64,000 nucleotides of DNA from Rhynchopus sp. YZ270_cl-10 (Eukaryota > Euglenozoa > Diplonemea > Diplonemida > Diplonemidae): contig OZ037851.1 of NCBI GenBank assembly GCA_964035575.1, positions 868,001 to 932,000 of the forward strand, in the 5' to 3' direction. A program made the position numbers and the translations under genes. Every line of letters begins with the position of its first letter. The stretch's first letter is position 1. The notes under the pieces are model-generated. The model ran no database searches, was not told where the DNA came from, and was given only the letters and a program-made list of their open reading frames with translations. Positions 31,431-40,854 of this stretch are shown here, in pieces.

Positions 31431-31717
31431 GGTGAAGGTGGTGTCTAGGAGAAGGTGTGAGAGGTGTGAGAGGATGATGCTTGGGTTAAAGGGTTCAAAG
31501 AGGGGGGTGAAGAATCAAGTTCAATGTCAAGGTTGGTGTTGGTGTTGGTGTTGGTGCTGATCGTTCCAGATAGCCAGGTTGAACGGCAACAACAACAGCA
31601 ACAAAATATGCCCCCGCCCCCCACCCCCTGTTCACTCCTCGCGGAATAAAATCAACAATATCGAAAAGCGTTGAGGAAATGTAACCTAAATAAGTCATAC
31701 AATGTCAAATTAAACGT
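31431..31717. other. intergenic DNA with a GTT/GTG repeat
   Basis: The spacer contains TGGTGT units near 31540-31560 and, in minus sense, two TCACACCTC words and a pyrimidine tract leading to the glutathione transferase ATG. Confidence 0.45.
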
Positions 31718-32166
31718 CATGGATGTAGAAAGTACTTCACGTACTTTTTTAAAAAAAAAAAAAGTAAAAAAGTACGTGACGAAAAATGAAAAAAAAAAGT
31801 ACTTTTTTTTTTTTGAAAAAAAAAAAAGTACTTTTTTACCCATTTGGGTGTGGGTTCATATTTCGTGAAAATTTTAGTCACTAAAATTTTGTCCATTTTT
31901 CTGTATATCCCCCACCACAGAACGGGCGGATTCCGGAAATGCAAATGCGGGTGTTTTCGGGCATTTTTATGGCCGAAAACGCTCCAATATTTTCACGTAC
32001 GTTGATTTTCACGTGGAAAAAAAAGTACTTTTTTTTGTTTTTTTTTCGAAATCACGTAAATCACGTAAAATTTTTTTTCAAAAAACGTCACGTACGTGAA
32101 GTATCACGTAACCCGATTTTTGGAAAAAAAGTACTTTTTTTTCGTTACGTACTTTCTACATCCATG
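31718..32166. mobile_element. 449-bp MITE with 18-bp perfect terminal inverted repeats and 6-bp target duplication
   Basis: The left end CATGGATGTAGAAAGTAC (31718-31735) is the exact reverse complement of 32149-32166. Both ends are flanked by AAACGT (31712-31717 and 32167-32172), a likely target duplication. Inside, long A and T runs alternate with many ACGTAC/CACGTA words, and a second inner inverted repeat (GTACTTCACGTAC / GTACGTGAAGTA) extends the foldback. No coding capacity. Confidence 0.85.
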
Positions 32167-32190
32167 AAACGTCACATGATATTAAAAAAA

Positions 32191-32363
32191 AAGTTGAGAG
32201 CAAAACGCTTCTGTAGGCGCAGGCACCATACAAAAAACGTTGAAATATAATGAAACACACAGAACTAAGCGAACGCTTCACCTCACAAAGCTTTATTTCT
32301 TTCCTTTTTCTTGAAAAACAAAGTTGTATTAGTGTAGACACCCTCAAGATGAGCTCCACTATT
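32191..32363 (-). repeat. family B motif (32191-32230) and family C motif (32328-32363)
   Basis: B: AAGTTGAGAG...GGCGCAGGCACC. C: ATTAGTGTAGACACCCTC then AAGATGAGCTCCACTA; in minus sense it lies about 25-60 nt after the stop codon of the VOC gene and is followed by AAAGAAATAAAG, which looks like a polyadenylation signal. Confidence 0.55.
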
Positions 32364-32387
32364 TTCTTCTTCTTTCTAATTCGATGG

Positions 32388-33251
32388 TCACACTGTAAGT
32401 CTCACCCGGATTCCATCGGGGTCACACACAACACCCCCGCCGCCTTCACTTGCAACGAAGGTTTTGTGTTGGGAGATCCCTCTGACCTGACCCTCTGTGG
32501 TGTGCACCTCGAGCTCGCAGAAGCCTGCTTCCGACGCTGCTGGACGGGCTTCGAGCGGGTCGCCCTTCTTATTCGTGAAGAGCTCGAGGGTGGTGTAGTT
32601 GCGTTGCCAACACCATTCACGGTTTGCCACATCCACTAGATCATCTGGGTTCGGAGGCACTTCATCTGTAAACGCAAGAAAATACAACTCAAATCCATAT
32701 TGCTCCACCGGCTGAATCGAAAGCAACTTCATTCCAATCACATCACGATAAAACGCGACACTCGCCTCAGCATCAGAAACACGCAACGTAATCTGCCCCA
32801 TCACAAATGGCTGGCAAATGATACTGTTGGGTTTCGGTTGCGCAGCAATGAACGCAGCGCGAGCTTCGACGTTCTTCTCAAACGTTGTCTGCAATAATTC
32901 TATCGTAAACCCCGACGGATCCTTCAGATGACAGAGATACCCGATGTCGAAGAATTGGCTTGGGTCTGAGACATTTGTTTGTTTTGAAAGGGCTTCCTTT
33001 GCGGAGTCTACGTCGTGCATGGCAAGGCCAATCTTCCAGTATACATTGGACTTTGCGGAGCTGTTTGATTCAAGGTACGTCGTGCACTCCTGCACAGCAT
33101 ACTTCAACCCAGCAGACTCACCTTCCACATCAAACACAACACCATCCGCACTCTCCGTACACCGCATCCCCAACTTCTCATAAAACCTTACCAAAGCATC
33201 CTTCTCAGATCCAGGTACACGCAGACAACAGTACGCAAGCTTGGAGCGCAT
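32388..33251 (-). CDS. glyoxalase-fold (VOC superfamily) protein with two VOC domains (287 aa)
   Basis: Two tandem VOC domains are visible. Domain 1 (about 1-125) starts 'LAYCCLRVPGSEKDALVRFY' and ends 'HLKDPSGFTIELLQ'. Domain 2 (about 150-287) contains 'MGQITLRVSDAEASVAFY' and ends 'VCDPDGIRVRLTV'. The paired betaalphabetabetabeta units and the DP-x-G closing motif are typical of glyoxalase I and related metal-dependent enzymes, but I cannot confirm all four metal ligands. It may be a lactoylglutathione lyase-like enzyme or another VOC protein. No signal peptide; probably cytosolic. It adjoins a glutathione transferase, which may be chance. Confidence 0.82.
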   Translation of the reverse strand: MRSKLAYCCLRVPGSEKDALVRFYEKLGMRCTESADGVVFDVEGESAGLKYAVQECTTYLESNSSAKSNVYWKIGLAMHDVDSAKEALSKQTNVSDPSQFFDIGYLCHLKDPSGFTIELLQTTFEKNVEARAAFIAAQPKPNSIICQPFVMGQITLRVSDAEASVAFYRDVIGMKLLSIQPVEQYGFELYFLAFTDEVPPNPDDLVDVANREWCWQRNYTTLELFTNKKGDPLEARPAASEAGFCELEVHTTEGQVRGISQHKTFVASEGGGGVVCDPDGIRVRLTV

Positions 33252-33380
33252 GTTTAAAAAGAGTTTTTGCTGGCAAAGGTAGAGGGGGGAGAGAAAGGGA
33301 TTGAAGTAGAAAAAAAATGGCTTCTTTTTAGAGTTACAAATTGTAGAAAAGCGCTTATAAAAGCAATAAAAACCCCAAGA

Positions 33381-34697
33381 TCAGTCCCTCCTCGGTGTGA
33401 ACCTCCTTCTGAAGCAGAGGCGGAAGAGGTAGAGGAAAAGCAGCAGTAGCATGAAGAGCGGTGCATGGTGCACGAACAGGCGTGGGTAGTCGCTCCGCGC
33501 TGGTTTGGCCAGCCTGCGTTCTGCGACTGCTTGCGCAACCTGTCTTGCTAGCTCCGGCAGCTTCTCCGTGACGTATTCCGTACACTGCCGCCCGGTTTCA
33601 GACTTCTTCATCCAATGAACTACCTCCAAATTCTTCACCCCCGTAAACATCTTTCTTGTCATCAGAATATCACCCTTCGACGTCACCTCCGTTGTCTTCA
33701 GCATATCGCAGGTTCCTTCCTCTGTGAGATACCACCAGCCGTATTTGGTCAGCCACTCCTGTTTTCCTGTCTTTTCAGGGATAGATGCGTGACCCAATGC
33801 GATGGCCTTAGTGTGCGGGTAGTCATTGAGATATCCATTGGACATATGGAAGCCTGTTGGGAAGTACGCATCGTGGAGCACGCAGAGGACCGGTTGTGTT
33901 GGGGTAATCGGCTTTTTGGTGCGGGTCATATCTTCTTCGAAGAAGAACGGACGGACAAAGCGTGCATCGAGGACACGCAAGGAGGCATGCATAGCGGGCT
34001 GCTCTTTGGACTGAAGACAGGCCTCCATTGCAGTCCACGCACGATACCACATTCGTGTGTTGTTGTTGTTCTTTACACCAATAAACCCACCCAAAGGTTC
34101 AACCATGTCAGACCCCTTTCCACCACGATGCGCGGAGTTGACAACAAAAGCATCACAACGTTGTGTCTCTTGATCATAAGGTGACTGCATAGGGAGGGTT
34201 CCATCAAGAAGAAGGTTGCGTGTCCAAACAGTATCGGCATCGCAAAGGATAATGTCCAACACTGTGTTTAAAAGAAGAAATTCGATAAACCGTGTGCGGC
34301 GATGAATGAATGAGACGTACTCAGGTGTTTTGACATTGGTAGGACGGAGGAGTCCGGTACCAACTCCCTTCCACCATTCAGGTCCCCAATGGACTTTGTC
34401 TTCAATGGTTCGGACATTAGTGTTGGCGACTGAATCCACAGCAACAACTACATAGGCGTGAAAGGAAATTCTTCGCCACGAACACAGCAGGTTTTGAATG
34501 AGACGCTGCTCGAAATATACGTTATTCGCAAACACGACGGTCACAGCACCACGGTCCGCGTTGTCAAGAAAGATCTTCGTGTCCCTAATAGGATACTCCC
34601 CAGGCATCATATCATCCCCTCCGTCATACTCACCCCCACTACCGCTAGAAACAGCAAAAATAAATAAAGTGCAAAGACAGACCCCTTTAGTAAACAT
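33381..34697 (-). CDS. nucleotide-diphospho-sugar transferase-like glycosyltransferase (438 aa)
   Basis: An N-terminal hydrophobic signal (residues 1-18) and a C-terminal membrane segment followed by a basic tail ('FMLLLLFLYLFRLCFRRRF') frame a luminal catalytic domain. The segment 'FIEFLLLNTVLDIILCDADTVW' contains the D-x-D motif (about residues 153-157) that binds the metal and nucleotide sugar in GT-A enzymes; its setting resembles the Nucleotid_trans (PF03407/GT77-like) family. Expected location: Golgi or ER lumen, adding sugars to glycoproteins or glycans. The C-terminal anchor is atypical for these usually type II enzymes. It ends 130 bp upstream of the VOC gene start. Confidence 0.75.
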   Translation of the reverse strand: MFTKGVCLCTLFIFAVSSGSGGEYDGGDDMMPGEYPIRDTKIFLDNADRGAVTVVFANNVYFEQRLIQNLLCSWRRISFHAYVVVAVDSVANTNVRTIEDKVHWGPEWWKGVGTGLLRPTNVKTPEYVSFIHRRTRFIEFLLLNTVLDIILCDADTVWTRNLLLDGTLPMQSPYDQETQRCDAFVVNSAHRGGKGSDMVEPLGGFIGVKNNNNTRMWYRAWTAMEACLQSKEQPAMHASLRVLDARFVRPFFFEEDMTRTKKPITPTQPVLCVLHDAYFPTGFHMSNGYLNDYPHTKAIALGHASIPEKTGKQEWLTKYGWWYLTEEGTCDMLKTTEVTSKGDILMTRKMFTGVKNLEVVHWMKKSETGRQCTEYVTEKLPELARQVAQAVAERRLAKPARSDYPRLFVHHAPLFMLLLLFLYLFRLCFRRRFTPRRD

Positions 34698-35264
34698 TGA
34701 TTGGCAAAAAAAAAACGGTAAATGCTAAATTGGGAGCCAGACCTGAGTGGGGGTGGTGGTGATGTCAAGACTGCATTTTAAATTTTGTTGACTGAGAGAG
34801 AGACTACTAGAAGGGGTACGCTTTGCAGGAGGTGTCAGAGACTGCATTTAAAAAGAACTGCCCTTTTTTTATTTACGCTTTCCGAGCAAGAAAAAAAAAC
34901 ACCTCATTTGTGGATAGAAGAGAAAACGGTGGTAGGGTGGGAGGAAGGAGAGATGGTGGTGAGAAGATATTGGTAACTCACTGAACCCCACCCCACCATC
35001 TGTGGGGGGGTAAAACGTATGCAGGACCGAATAAGAACGGAAAAAGGGGTATTGAGGAACGATTCTGCCCTCGTGGAAGGGGGGATTCATGGTCAGCTTA
35101 TGAATTGCTGAAGTGTTTCTGATGGAGAAAAAAAGTACATCAAAACAAAATCGTAAACGTAGCCATCAGTGGGGCGGCAGCATCTAAATAACTAACTCTA
35201 CAAAAATGGGGCTTTTTTTTTCAAAAAAAAAATCTGATTTTCACCTTTTTTGAAAACTTGGCAT

Positions 35265-35540
35265 ATTAGTGTAGACACCCCTAGGATGAGCTCCACTATA
35301 TTTTTCTTTTTTTTTGTTTCGGCTGTAAAGGAATATTTTTTAAAACAGGCAAACTCTAGGGTATAAGATAGGACGTTGTAACGCAATAAAAAAATAAAGT
35401 GAAGTTGGTTGTGCACAACACCTCTGTGACGCAGGCACGTACGCTCCGTAGAATAGAAGAAAAAAGGCTACCTAAGCCTCCCGCGCTTAGCCACCAAAGA
35501 AAACTTGAAATGAATATTGCATCTCGTGCACACATCTTTG
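35265..35540 (-). repeat. motif cluster: C (35265-35299), B (35401-35450), A (35466-35494), A variant (35511-35540)
   Basis: C matches the 32328 copy almost exactly over ATTAGTGTAGACACC and GATGAGCTCCACTA. B carries GACGCAGGCAC and CTCCGTAG. The first A copy has perfect CTAAG/CTTAG inner arms. The second, in minus sense, has AAGATG paired with CATTT and TGCA/TGCA arms around the loop CGAGA. Confidence 0.6.
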
Positions 35541-35655
35541 AAAAATGGTGTTCTTTTTTAGAAAGGCCATTATTGCAGGGGCCGTTGTCGTATCTTTTCG
35601 CTAATTTCTAAATAGCGGTGGGGGGAGTAGAGGGAAAAGGAAAGAAAAGTTTGTA

Positions 35656-35908
35656 AGATGAACATAAGCCTCTCGTGTTTAGTCACCTAAATAAAATGAA
35701 TGGAAGTCTGGTGGATAACACTATATTTGCGTTGTTTTGGTGGTGTTGGAGCCGTGCAGATGGTGCGAGAAAAGCAAGCCTCGAACCCCAGAGAGTTAAT
35801 GGTTTCCACGGAGGGGGAGATTGTGTGCAGTGTGCAGACAGAAAATATGCAGAAATATAATAAAAAAAAACTTGAAAGAATAAAAGCGCTTTCTCGTGTA
35901 CACATTCC
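35656..35908 (-). repeat. family A hairpins at 35656-35688 and 35881-35908
   Basis: The first reads in minus sense TTTAGGTGACTAAACACG then AGAGGCTTATG and TTCATCTTACAAAC, followed by a long pyrimidine tract. The second is a shorter variant, GAATGTGTACACGAGAAAGC. They repeat the order A then A-variant seen at 35466-35540. Confidence 0.55.
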
Positions 35909-36371
35909 TCTATGTTTTTGCAGTTGCAGATTTTTTTTTTCCCCCAGTCGGTCAGTCCAGGGTCCTAGCTTGGTTTTGAAAAAAAATGCCAAATCTGGGT
36001 CAGAATTTTTTTTTTGGGTCAGCCAGGGCTTCCCGCAGGATCTGGGGTTTTGGCCTCCCAGGGGGACCAGCCAAAAAAAGGTGGAATTTTTTTTTTTTTT
36101 TCAATGATTTTAATTTGTGTGGTGTGTAGCATTAACGCTGACGCTACGTTACGTTACGCGCCTTTACGCACTTTAAGTGGTCAAAAAAAATTTTCGACTT
36201 CGGCGAAAATGTCCCGGCAAACCGTTAAAACTGCTGCATTAACTCGCATATTGCATATCATCTCACGTTCCCCACCTTTGCGGAATAAGAAAAAATATGT
36301 CAGGTCGGTAGCGTGCAGACGTTTCCTCGTATAGACATCTACAAAAAGAAACGACAGTCATGGCAAAGGTT

Positions 36372-36495
36372 CCTGGCGAAGCCACGGTACGCAACATTTC
36401 AAAATACTGTGATTAAAATTGCACATTTTACAGCCACACTATGTCATGGGTGGCTTGCAATCTTGCGCCGCAGGCGCACGGTACGCTACTTTTTT
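36372..36495. repeat. dispersed repeat, copy 2 of 2
   Basis: It shares both termini with 17152-17316: 'CCTGGCGAAGCCACGGTACG' at the left and 'GCGCACGGTACGCTACTTTT' at the right, with a shortened middle. Confidence 0.75.
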
Positions 36496-36730
36496 CTTTT
36501 GCCATGCTGCATGCTTCCTTTTCCTTCGGCGTTTGACCAATTGAGTCGCGTTCTGGCTGTGACGGGGTCACTTTGCCCATGAGGCATACTCGTGGTTCTT
36601 TGCAACCGTTATTTTCTGCCTCTTCGGAGCCTGAGCCGATAACTGGGACTCCGCCGGTCGCTTTGCAAATTCCATTATGGAAATCTGTCTTGGTCCGGAG
36701 GACTTTTTTGGTGCCATCTTTTCCCCCTGT

Positions 36731-36952
36731 TACACGACGGTGATGTAACGGGTGTTACAAGTGGAGTTACAAGTGAGTTACATGTAACTTTTGTTACATG
36801 TAACTCACTTGTAACCCACCAGTTACAACCTGATTTTGCCTGTAATTCATGTATCCCACTTGTAACTCACTTGCAACTCACTTGTAACGGTTTTTCACTT
36901 GTAACGTTACATGTAACTTCACTTGTAATGTACTGTACATCACCGTCGTGTA
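36731..36952. mobile_element. 222-bp foldback/MITE made of GTTAC-type words
   Basis: The ends TACACGACGGTGATGTA (36731-36747) and its reverse complement (36936-36952) match perfectly. The inside is almost entirely built of GTTACA/TGTAAC and ACTTGTAACTC words in both orientations. No clear target duplication beyond the flanking GT. Non-coding. Confidence 0.75.
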
Positions 36953-37935
36953 GTTGCCTGTATTTGGATGCGCGGGGACGGGAGGGTGGGAAAAATTAAA
37001 AAAAATGTGGAAAATTCCTAATAGGCAGCCTCGGAACACTCAAGGGCAGGCTGGTCCCCCCTGGTCCCCCCTTATTATTTTTATTTTCCCCCAGGGGGAC
37101 CAGTGGTCCCCCCTGGTCCCCCCTGTGGGAAGCCCTGTCAGCAGAGGTTTTGGGCCTTGGGGGGCTTGTCTTGGCTTTTTTGGGTTTTCCGAGCTCTACC
37201 CTCACTGTGGTGGGGTCATTTCAGAAAAATGGACAAGTTCTTGACTGATACAAATTTTGGTCACTACGACTAGTGAGTTGCTCACAACGTTAAATGGAAC
37301 TCTACTATAACCATAAAAATCACTCCCCGTTCATAGATCACCCAACACAAAATATATAAAATGGCGCCGCAGGCGAAAAAAATTAGGGTACGGTGTAAAA
37401 ATGTAGCTTTTTACACCACAGAGTCACTCTACGAACCCTTTTTTGCGGAGCAAAAAAGGAAAAATGGCGCCGCAGGCAAAAAAAATTGGGCCCAGCCCTG
37501 GACGGTGCCGGATTTTTTTGTCGATATTTTTTTCTTACCCCAGAAAAGGTGGTGGGCCCCCCAAAGAGGGAAAAAAATCAGAATTTCCCAATTTCCAAAT
37601 TAATTAATTCCCTTTTTTTTTTTTTTTCGTGGGTCGCGACCCAGGCACTTGGGTCAGCTTGACCCACTGACCCAGGCAAGCTAGGACTCTGGTCAGTCCT
37701 CTGGCTCATTACAATAAATAATTTACATTTGCTTTTTGCGACCTGTATTAGCAAAAACAAAACAAACCAAACGAAACGGAACCAAAAAAAAATAATATGT
37801 TTGCAAGAAATATACTTGGATCGCCCCCGAAATATATTTCGGGCGGTCCGCGTATGAAGAAACCCCCTGGATTGGTCGAGCATTAAGTCTATGTTACCTT
37901 TCCACCCCATGAAAGAGAAGGGGAAAAGGGTTATG

Positions 37936-37966
37936 AGATGACCCTACCCCTCAAGCTTAGTCACCT
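37936..37966 (-). repeat. family A hairpin
   Basis: Minus sense: CAGGTGACTAAGCTTGAG then GGGTAGGGTCATCTC. Outer arms AGGTGA and TCATCT pair with one G-U. Confidence 0.55.
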
Positions 37967-38370
37967 GACACAACAATACATTTTGCAGTATTTGATTGTA
38001 TCTCGTATCTGGCTCAGTTTTTTTTCACCCCCTCCCTTTTCCTTTTCCTATCCTTCTCCATATCTTCACTGCAATCCCTCAACACCATGCAAGATCTCAT
38101 GCATTACCGTATTCGTACAAATTATCGACCGTATTAATGTTCGACCGTAAATATGTTCGAACTTTTCAGGATTTCTGGAAGTTCGACCTTTTTTACGGTA
38201 GAACATTGTTACGATTACGGTATATTCTATTGCCCTCAGAGGCTATGGCAAACCGTATATCGATCGGCATTCTGCTGCATTTCGTGAAAATGGTTTAGGA
38301 GAAGTCCTTCCGCCTTGGGCACACCTGTAGAAAAAGAGGATATTATGAAATGCGAAAGGAAAAAAAACAG

Positions 38371-38420
38371 TGAAGTTGATAGTACAAACGCTGGGACGCA
38401 GGCACTGACACTCCGCGGGT
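38371..38420 (-). repeat. family B motif
   Basis: Plus strand: TGAAGTTGATAG, then GGGACGCAGGCACTGACACT and CCGCGGG. It has the same AGTTG - GACGCAGGCAC - CTCCG order as the 35401 copy. Confidence 0.55.
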
Positions 38421-39496
38421 TATCGGAAAAAAAAGAGAAACAAAACTTCAGATAAAAGATGCAAACCACACAACTGACACCGAAAAAAAAGTAATTGATA
38501 CACTTTGTGGTGTGGCTTAAGGGGTGATTCGCACTTCTGCGTACTTTTGCGCCCCCCCATTCAGCCACACCATTTTGTGTTGCTTTGTTTTTCTATTTTT
38601 CCCCCCAGCTTATTGTGACATCGACAATCACTGTACATTGGTAAAGATATTTATTCCCCGAAATAAAGTGCCTCAAGCCAAATTGCTTAGGAGGCAGGGA
38701 CGGTAAAGTGTCAGTATTTCCCTGCTATTTTCAGATTTTCCCCGACCAAATTACACGTAAAAAATTGGAGCAGGTAAATATAGTAATTTGAGCAGGTAAA
38801 ATATAGTAAATAGCCGGGGATCCCAGCCAAAAATGGGTAGGTAAAATATTATAATATTTTCCCGGCAAAAAAAATTTTTTTTTTCTTTTTTCCCAAGTGT
38901 TTTTTGTGACTGCTCACTACACCCTAGGCACCCTTCTAGGACCAAAAAATCAAAAAAAGCAAGAATTGGGCTGTTTTGAGCATCACAAATTTATTCCCCG
39001 GTCATTTTCTGTACAAAAATCCACCTATACCTGTCAAAATGTATGGGCCAACGCCTTGTCAAAAAATCAAAAAAAAATCTCGGCAGAAAAAAAATCCGGG
39101 AAAAATTCGACCCCTGCGTTGGGTTTTTGGGCACCAAAAAATGCAAAAACCCGCAAAAATCGGGTGTTTTGACCATCTAGGGTTACACCAAAGTACACTT
39201 CTGTGAACAAGCCTAGGAGAAGGAGTATAAACCAAACACCATGCGGTATGTGTTCAGTAGGCTTAACTACACACATGAACACGAAAACAGGGAGAAGCTG
39301 CAGGTGGCTTTCCCCCCGTTTGGGCACTCTCCTCCTAAGGGTTCGTAAAAGAAGGAGGCGACGACCAAAAAGTTTTTGTTTACCACCACCATTCACCTCC
39401 CCACACACCCATCAACCAACAGCACGCAAGGGTTACAATCTCCTAAGCAATTTGGCTTTTGGCACTTTATTTTGGGAAATAAAATTACAAACTCTT

Positions 39497-39631
39497 GGGA
39501 AATATTGAAGATATTTCCCTTCGGGGGGTGTCAACCACCTCGGGTGCGGATTTACCTCGCCTTCGGCTCGGTAAATCCGAACCCTTGGTGGTTGACACCC
39601 CCCTCAGGTAAATATAGCTTCAATATTTCCC
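39497..39631. mobile_element. 135-bp foldback element
   Basis: The arms are GGGAAATATTGAAG...GGGGGTGTCAACCACC (39497-39539) and its imperfect reverse complement (to 39631), enclosing an inner GGATTTACC/GGTAAATCC hairpin. No clear target duplication. Non-coding; a MITE or a stem-loop relic. Confidence 0.7.
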
Positions 39632-39764
39632 TAGAGTATATAATTAGTACTCAATGTCGGCTGAAGCCTTTGCACTCAAAATGCGTTGAGTTATCGTCGG
39701 GAACGGTATTTTGTTTTGAAAAATGATTAAGTATTTTCATGATTAAGATATGGTCTTAGGATTA

Positions 39765-39797
39765 AGATGAACTTGAGCCTCCCATGAATAGCCACCT
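39765..39797 (-). repeat. family A hairpin
   Basis: Minus sense: GTTGAGGTGGCTATTCATGG, GAGGCTCAAG, TTCATCTTAATCC. Outer arms pair as AGGTGG/TCATCT with wobble and a mismatch. Confidence 0.5.
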
Positions 39798-40057
39798 CAA
39801 CAAAACAAAACGCCAGACACATACCAGCAGCGTTTGTCCAGGTTCTCGGAGGGTACCTCGGCGCAAAGGTCGCCATCAGGATAGGAATCGCCACTCCAGC
39901 ATCCTTGGAAGAGGTTCCGGTCCCAAAAAACCTGTTTTGTGTGAAAAAAAGATCGAAAACAGAGAAATGCAGGAGTGGTCAAGAACCAAACCCAGCAGGC
40001 AAAGTGAATAGATCGTTCATACTATCATAAACATGAAGAGAAAACAAAGGAGTTTGG

Positions 40058-40089
40058 CCAGCCCTTGGTGCAACAGCACCAAGGGCTGG
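40058..40089. repeat. perfect 14-bp stem hairpin
   Basis: CCAGCCCTTGGTGC, a four-base AACA loop, and the exact reverse complement. No T run follows and no gene is near, so its role is unknown. Confidence 0.7.
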
Positions 40090-40854
40090 TGCGGAGGGGT
40101 ACCTCGCACGCAGTGTGGACCCCCCTATGCAAAGCACCAAGAAGCTGAGCTGCAGCTTATTGACAAGACAGCGAAGACCTAGAAGGCGATGGACACGACG
40201 AGTGCTTTGCGCATCAAGATGCCGTGAAGATGCATAAGCAGGCGCTGGTATCCCAGCGCTATATGGTGGCTCCGCGAGGGCTGAAGGGTCCCGGCCACGA
40301 GTTCTCTTGTGGGACCTGCCGGGGCACCTGGTATGGACCATGCGGTCCATAATGCCCACGTGCTACTTCTGGCACCGCGGCCTCAGCGGGGGCATGGAGG
40401 ATGAGGGGAAAGCGACATTTTGTCGCAAATTTCACAACACGCGTCATTTGTCCGAGGTTCCGGAAGAGACTCGTGATCGTTATGACGTAATTTTTTTTAC
40501 TAAATGCATACAGACCCCAGAAGACGGTGACGTCGAGGCACTTGTTCACCTCCTCACTGTCGGAACGGTGGCAGACGAATCCACCCACTGGTGCGTGTCC
40601 TCTGACGGTTCCGAAGACATACACCGCCACGAGAGAAATCACATAACAATGCAAAAGGATTCATCTCCTCATGTTTTCTAAAAGTAAATTGTAATTTTGC
40701 ACTTCTAAGCTCAAACCGGCTAAAAAAACCTCTGCGCTGCAGGCGGGGAAAAAACCCCGGATTTGGAAAAAAATAAAAGTGAACATTCCCATAAGGTTTG
40801 CAGGCACAATATTGCCAAAATGGAAGAGAAAAAATGTTTAGGTTTAGACTACCA

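Larger units (their letters stand above)
34698..36371. other. gene-free stretch holding a C-B-A-A cluster of conserved motifs
   Basis: No gene. It carries families C, B and A in the order C (35265), B (35401), A (35466), A (35511), A (35656), A (35881). Around 36080-36200 T/A runs and GTTACG words occur. Confidence 0.5.
36953..39496. other. gene-free stretch
   Basis: No gene is convincing. It contains GGTCCCCCCTGGTCCCC repeats near 37060-37130, two ATGGCGCCGCAGGC words (37362 and 37464) bordering a small unit, a TTCGAAC-type inverted repeat near 38140-38190, a family A hairpin (37936-37966) and a family B motif (38371-38420). Confidence 0.45.
39632..40854. other. intergenic stretch with weak, unassigned coding-like patches
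   Basis: It holds a family A hairpin (39765-39797) and a strong 32-bp hairpin (40058-40089). Between 40250 and 40680 both strands carry ORFs of about 120 codons with protein-like composition but no known motif; they might be remains of a gene or element. Confidence 0.35.
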
